Assembly (NCBI GenBank): GCA_905480545.1
Contig: CAJQQR010000178.1
Location: 1-43,922, forward strand
Length of the DNA: 43,922 bases
DNA from: an uncultured Pirellulaceae bacterium
Lineage (GTDB): Bacteria; Planctomycetota; Planctomycetia; Pirellulales; Pirellulaceae
Direction: 5' to 3'
The position numbers were made by a program, and so were the translations under genes. Below, one piece after another: positions 42,025 to 43,922 of the stretch (the stretch's first letter is position 1; every line of letters begins with the position of its first letter). The notes beneath the pieces were generated by a model, which ran no database searches, had not been told where the DNA came from, and was given only the letters and a program-made list of their open reading frames with translations.

Positions 42025-42069
42025 GCATCCAAAGCATTGGTAGCGACTGAATCCAAGCGTTTTGGATGC
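42025..42069 (+). promoter_or_regulatory. Long stem-loop in the leader of the TPR gene
   Basis: GCATCCAAA (42025-42033) pairs with TTTGGATGC (42061-42069). Inside, GC (42034-42035)/GC (42057-42058) and TTGG (42037-42040)/CCAA (42053-42056) continue the stem with small bulges, about 15 pairs in all. It ends 64 nt before the start codon. Confidence 0.5.
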
Positions 42070-42133
42070 GTCCCATAAGCGTTAATATCAAGTTTTACCG
42101 TCACTCAAAAACTCAAGTCAAAGTCAATTTAAG

Positions 42134-43912
42134 ATGGCCCGACGTCGCCGCAGTTTTAATCAACGCGACCGTTTTCCGATGAATATCGTGAACGGTTTTC
42201 GACGGTTTCTTGGAATGATTCAGTATTGGCTGATGACGCCACTGCGTTGGATGATGCAAGAGCGTTCGACACGAATGGCCGAAAGACGGCCGTCCGTTTT
42301 TCGTTTGCTTTTCATGCCATTCATTTGGATTTTCGCTTACACACTTTACGCGATTGGAAACGCTGGCGACTTGATTGTTGGCTGGAGTCGGTCTCGTCCG
42401 ATCCGAGCATTGCTCTTTGGTGCACCCGCGATATTGACCGCATTAACGTTTGGAATTGTTCTACTCGTCAATTCGTCGGCACAACAAACAACCATGCGTG
42501 ATAGCTATGAATTAAGTGCAACCAAAGCGGAAAGTGAAGGGCGATACGAATCGGCACGAATGTACTATCAACGCCTAAGGCAATTGTCTCCAAACGACAA
42601 AAAATACGATCTTGCGATCGCTTTGACGTACCAGGCCGAGGACAACACCGTTGAAGCCGAAAAACGCATGGCAAAACTGTTGATATACCCTCAAATTACA
42701 GCCGAGGTGAATCAGTGGATGGCCGAGCGAACTCTCGAACGTGACGACATTGATGACCAAACCAAATGGATTGTTGCCAGGGGCCATATCCGGAACGTTC
42801 TTCAACGAGCTCCGCAAAACTTCCAAGCGAGCCGCCTTGGCCAGAAAATAAATACCGATTTGGCAGATTCATATGTCCTGAAGAAAGAGTATGAAGACGC
42901 CATCAACTCCCTTAAAGAGGCAGAATCAAATCTAAAAGTCGTGGCGAGCTTTAATCGCTCGAAAATTCTCGAATTGGCGCAGCTGCAGGCAAGAATCGCA
43001 GCAACTTACAACGAAATTCGCTCAGATGAATTTGCTAGGGAGTACCTCGATTTGTCAAAATCGACGGCGGGCAGATCAATCGACCATTTTGAGAAAATCA
43101 TAGACGTTAATTTTGATAGCATCCCAGACCTAATCGGACTTTCAAACAGCTATCTTTTCATGAGAGACTTCGCCAAAGCAATAAGCCCATTGGACGTGGC
43201 GATGAAAAACGATCGTTCGAAGAAATTGGCACCAGTATTGATTCCGCACAAGTCGAAGGTGCTTGCAACGTGGGCTGAAGACGAGTTGAAGAAAAAGCCA
43301 CCACAGCTTTCTCGCTGCCTGGAACTGCTGGATGAAGCCATTCAATACAACTCAAACAACGAGAAGGCACTGGCGATATTAGCGCAAATTGTTGTCTTGT
43401 CCAACGGTCAAGGATCCGAAAAGGCCAAACAAATTCTAAATATGGCGATCGCAGAAACGGAGGCCCCTTTTGTAGTGCACGTCATTTTCGGCAGCGACGC
43501 CGCTGTAAAAGGCAAATATGAAGTCGCAAATCGGCATTTTCAACAGGCTGCATTGCAGCGAAAGAATACTATAGTCGTCCTGAATAACTTGGCGTTTGTG
43601 ACGGCTCGATTAAAAACGCCCGACTACGGGCAAGCTTTGGCGTTGATCAATACGGCAATTTCAATACAACCGAATAACGCGAATTTGCTTGATACGCGAG
43701 GCGGCATCTACCTGCTAACCAAACAATACGAAAATGCGTACCGAGATTTCGAGCAAGCCGAATTACGTATTAAGAATAGTGAGCGGCTTTATAAGGATCT
43801 TATTTTCCTCTCCAACAAACTCGAGTTTGAACAACACGAAAGAAAATATTCAACTCGACTTGAAAAGCTTCTTGCGAAAAAAAAGCTGACAACGCTGGGC
43901 AGCCAGAGGTAA
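42134..43912 (+). CDS. Membrane-anchored TPR protein
   Basis: This 592-residue protein starts at ATG 42134. The N-terminus is strongly basic (MARRRRSFNQRDRF). Two transmembrane helices lie at about 54-76 (VFRLLFMPFIWIFAYTLYAI) and 90-112 (ALLFGAPAILTALTFGIVLL). The remainder is a TPR/solenoid array (YESARMYYQRLRQLSPNDKK; EYEDAINSLKEAESNLKVVA; DFAKAISPLDVAMKNDRSKK; TPDYGQALALINTAISIQPN; QYENAYRDFEQAELRIKNSE). It probably serves as a scaffold on one face of the membrane; the orientation is not determined. The frame ends with TAA at 43910-43912, ten bases before the window end. No function can be named. Confidence 0.87.
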   Translation: MARRRRSFNQRDRFPMNIVNGFRRFLGMIQYWLMTPLRWMMQERSTRMAERRPSVFRLLFMPFIWIFAYTLYAIGNAGDLIVGWSRSRPIRALLFGAPAILTALTFGIVLLVNSSAQQTTMRDSYELSATKAESEGRYESARMYYQRLRQLSPNDKKYDLAIALTYQAEDNTVEAEKRMAKLLIYPQITAEVNQWMAERTLERDDIDDQTKWIVARGHIRNVLQRAPQNFQASRLGQKINTDLADSYVLKKEYEDAINSLKEAESNLKVVASFNRSKILELAQLQARIAATYNEIRSDEFAREYLDLSKSTAGRSIDHFEKIIDVNFDSIPDLIGLSNSYLFMRDFAKAISPLDVAMKNDRSKKLAPVLIPHKSKVLATWAEDELKKKPPQLSRCLELLDEAIQYNSNNEKALAILAQIVVLSNGQGSEKAKQILNMAIAETEAPFVVHVIFGSDAAVKGKYEVANRHFQQAALQRKNTIVVLNNLAFVTARLKTPDYGQALALINTAISIQPNNANLLDTRGGIYLLTKQYENAYRDFEQAELRIKNSERLYKDLIFLSNKLEFEQHERKYSTRLEKLLAKKKLTTLGSQR

Positions 43913-43922
43913 ATCTCCTGAC

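Larger units (their letters stand above)
41614..42133. other. Divergent control region between BBP7-like and TPR genes
   Basis: The 520 bases contain a short GATA-rich simple repeat (41828-41850), a hairpin TTTACCGT/ACGGTAAA (41862-41881) and a long stem-loop before the TPR gene (42025-42069). A 112-codon minus-strand frame here is rejected as non-coding. Confidence 0.55.

Noticed and set aside
41753..42091. A 112-codon minus-strand frame in the divergent region
   Set aside because: It reads through the GATA repeat and the leader hairpin, and its composition (Trp, Cys, Ile runs) is not protein-like.

Overview
The window looks like chromosomal DNA from a planctomycete, probably of the Pirellulales/Pirellulaceae type. 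This is inferred from gene content, not from a database search. The pointers are a BBP7-like outer-membrane barrel protein, a PEP-CTERM protein, many lipoproteins and secreted proteins of unknown function, a large DUF11-type lipoprotein, an NtrC-like regulator with a decayed ATPase, an LRR lipoprotein, a Gly/Arg-rich Rho, frequent TTG/GTG starts and few strong Shine-Dalgarno sites. I see no prophage, insertion sequence, CRISPR array, integrase or other mobile element.

Layout. 1-2653 (minus): the start-containing part of a TlpA-like redoxin, a PEP-CTERM protein and an L-threonine aldolase. 2930-7090 (plus): a promoter, tRNA-Gly(GCC), trigger factor and two adjacent ClpP peptidases, i.e. a protein folding and turnover block with good terminators. 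7206-9573 (plus): two exported proteins of unknown function, one with tandem DNA repeats in its signal peptide and one built from an internal duplication. 9712-11878 (minus): a small membrane protein and an AGE-family sugar epimerase. 12105-12512 (plus): an SxtJ-like membrane protein.

12589-17452 (minus) is the most interesting block. It is a tightly packed set running thioredoxin-like protein, then degenerate NtrC-like regulator (4-nt gap), then receiver-like protein (8-nt overlap), then Mrp/ApbC-type ATPase. Just upstream lies rho (17750-19102), separated by a symmetrical terminator whose U-tract touches the ATG of the thioredoxin-like gene. Rho has a consensus promoter and a leader of about 345 nt. 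19657-21623 (plus): a thioredoxin-YHS fusion and a small conserved-looking protein. 22803-21643 (minus): a helical protein whose TTG start is fixed by a GGAGG site. 23034-24986 (plus): a HemD-HemE fusion for haem synthesis.

25401-32599 holds a small Lys-rich lipoprotein (plus), an 880-residue DUF11-type lipoprotein (minus) and a large secreted glycosidase-like protein split by a probable frameshift (minus). 32968-33996 is purM (minus), followed by 22-bp tandem repeats. 34351-36429 is glgX (plus). Then come a Cys-pair protein (minus), an LRR lipoprotein (plus), an OleD-like NAD-dependent reductase (plus), the BBP7-like protein (minus) and a membrane-anchored TPR protein (plus) that ends ten bases before the window does.

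Gene boundaries were chosen by codon frame, Shine-Dalgarno spacing, signal-peptide position and family length. Family names rest on motifs read by eye.
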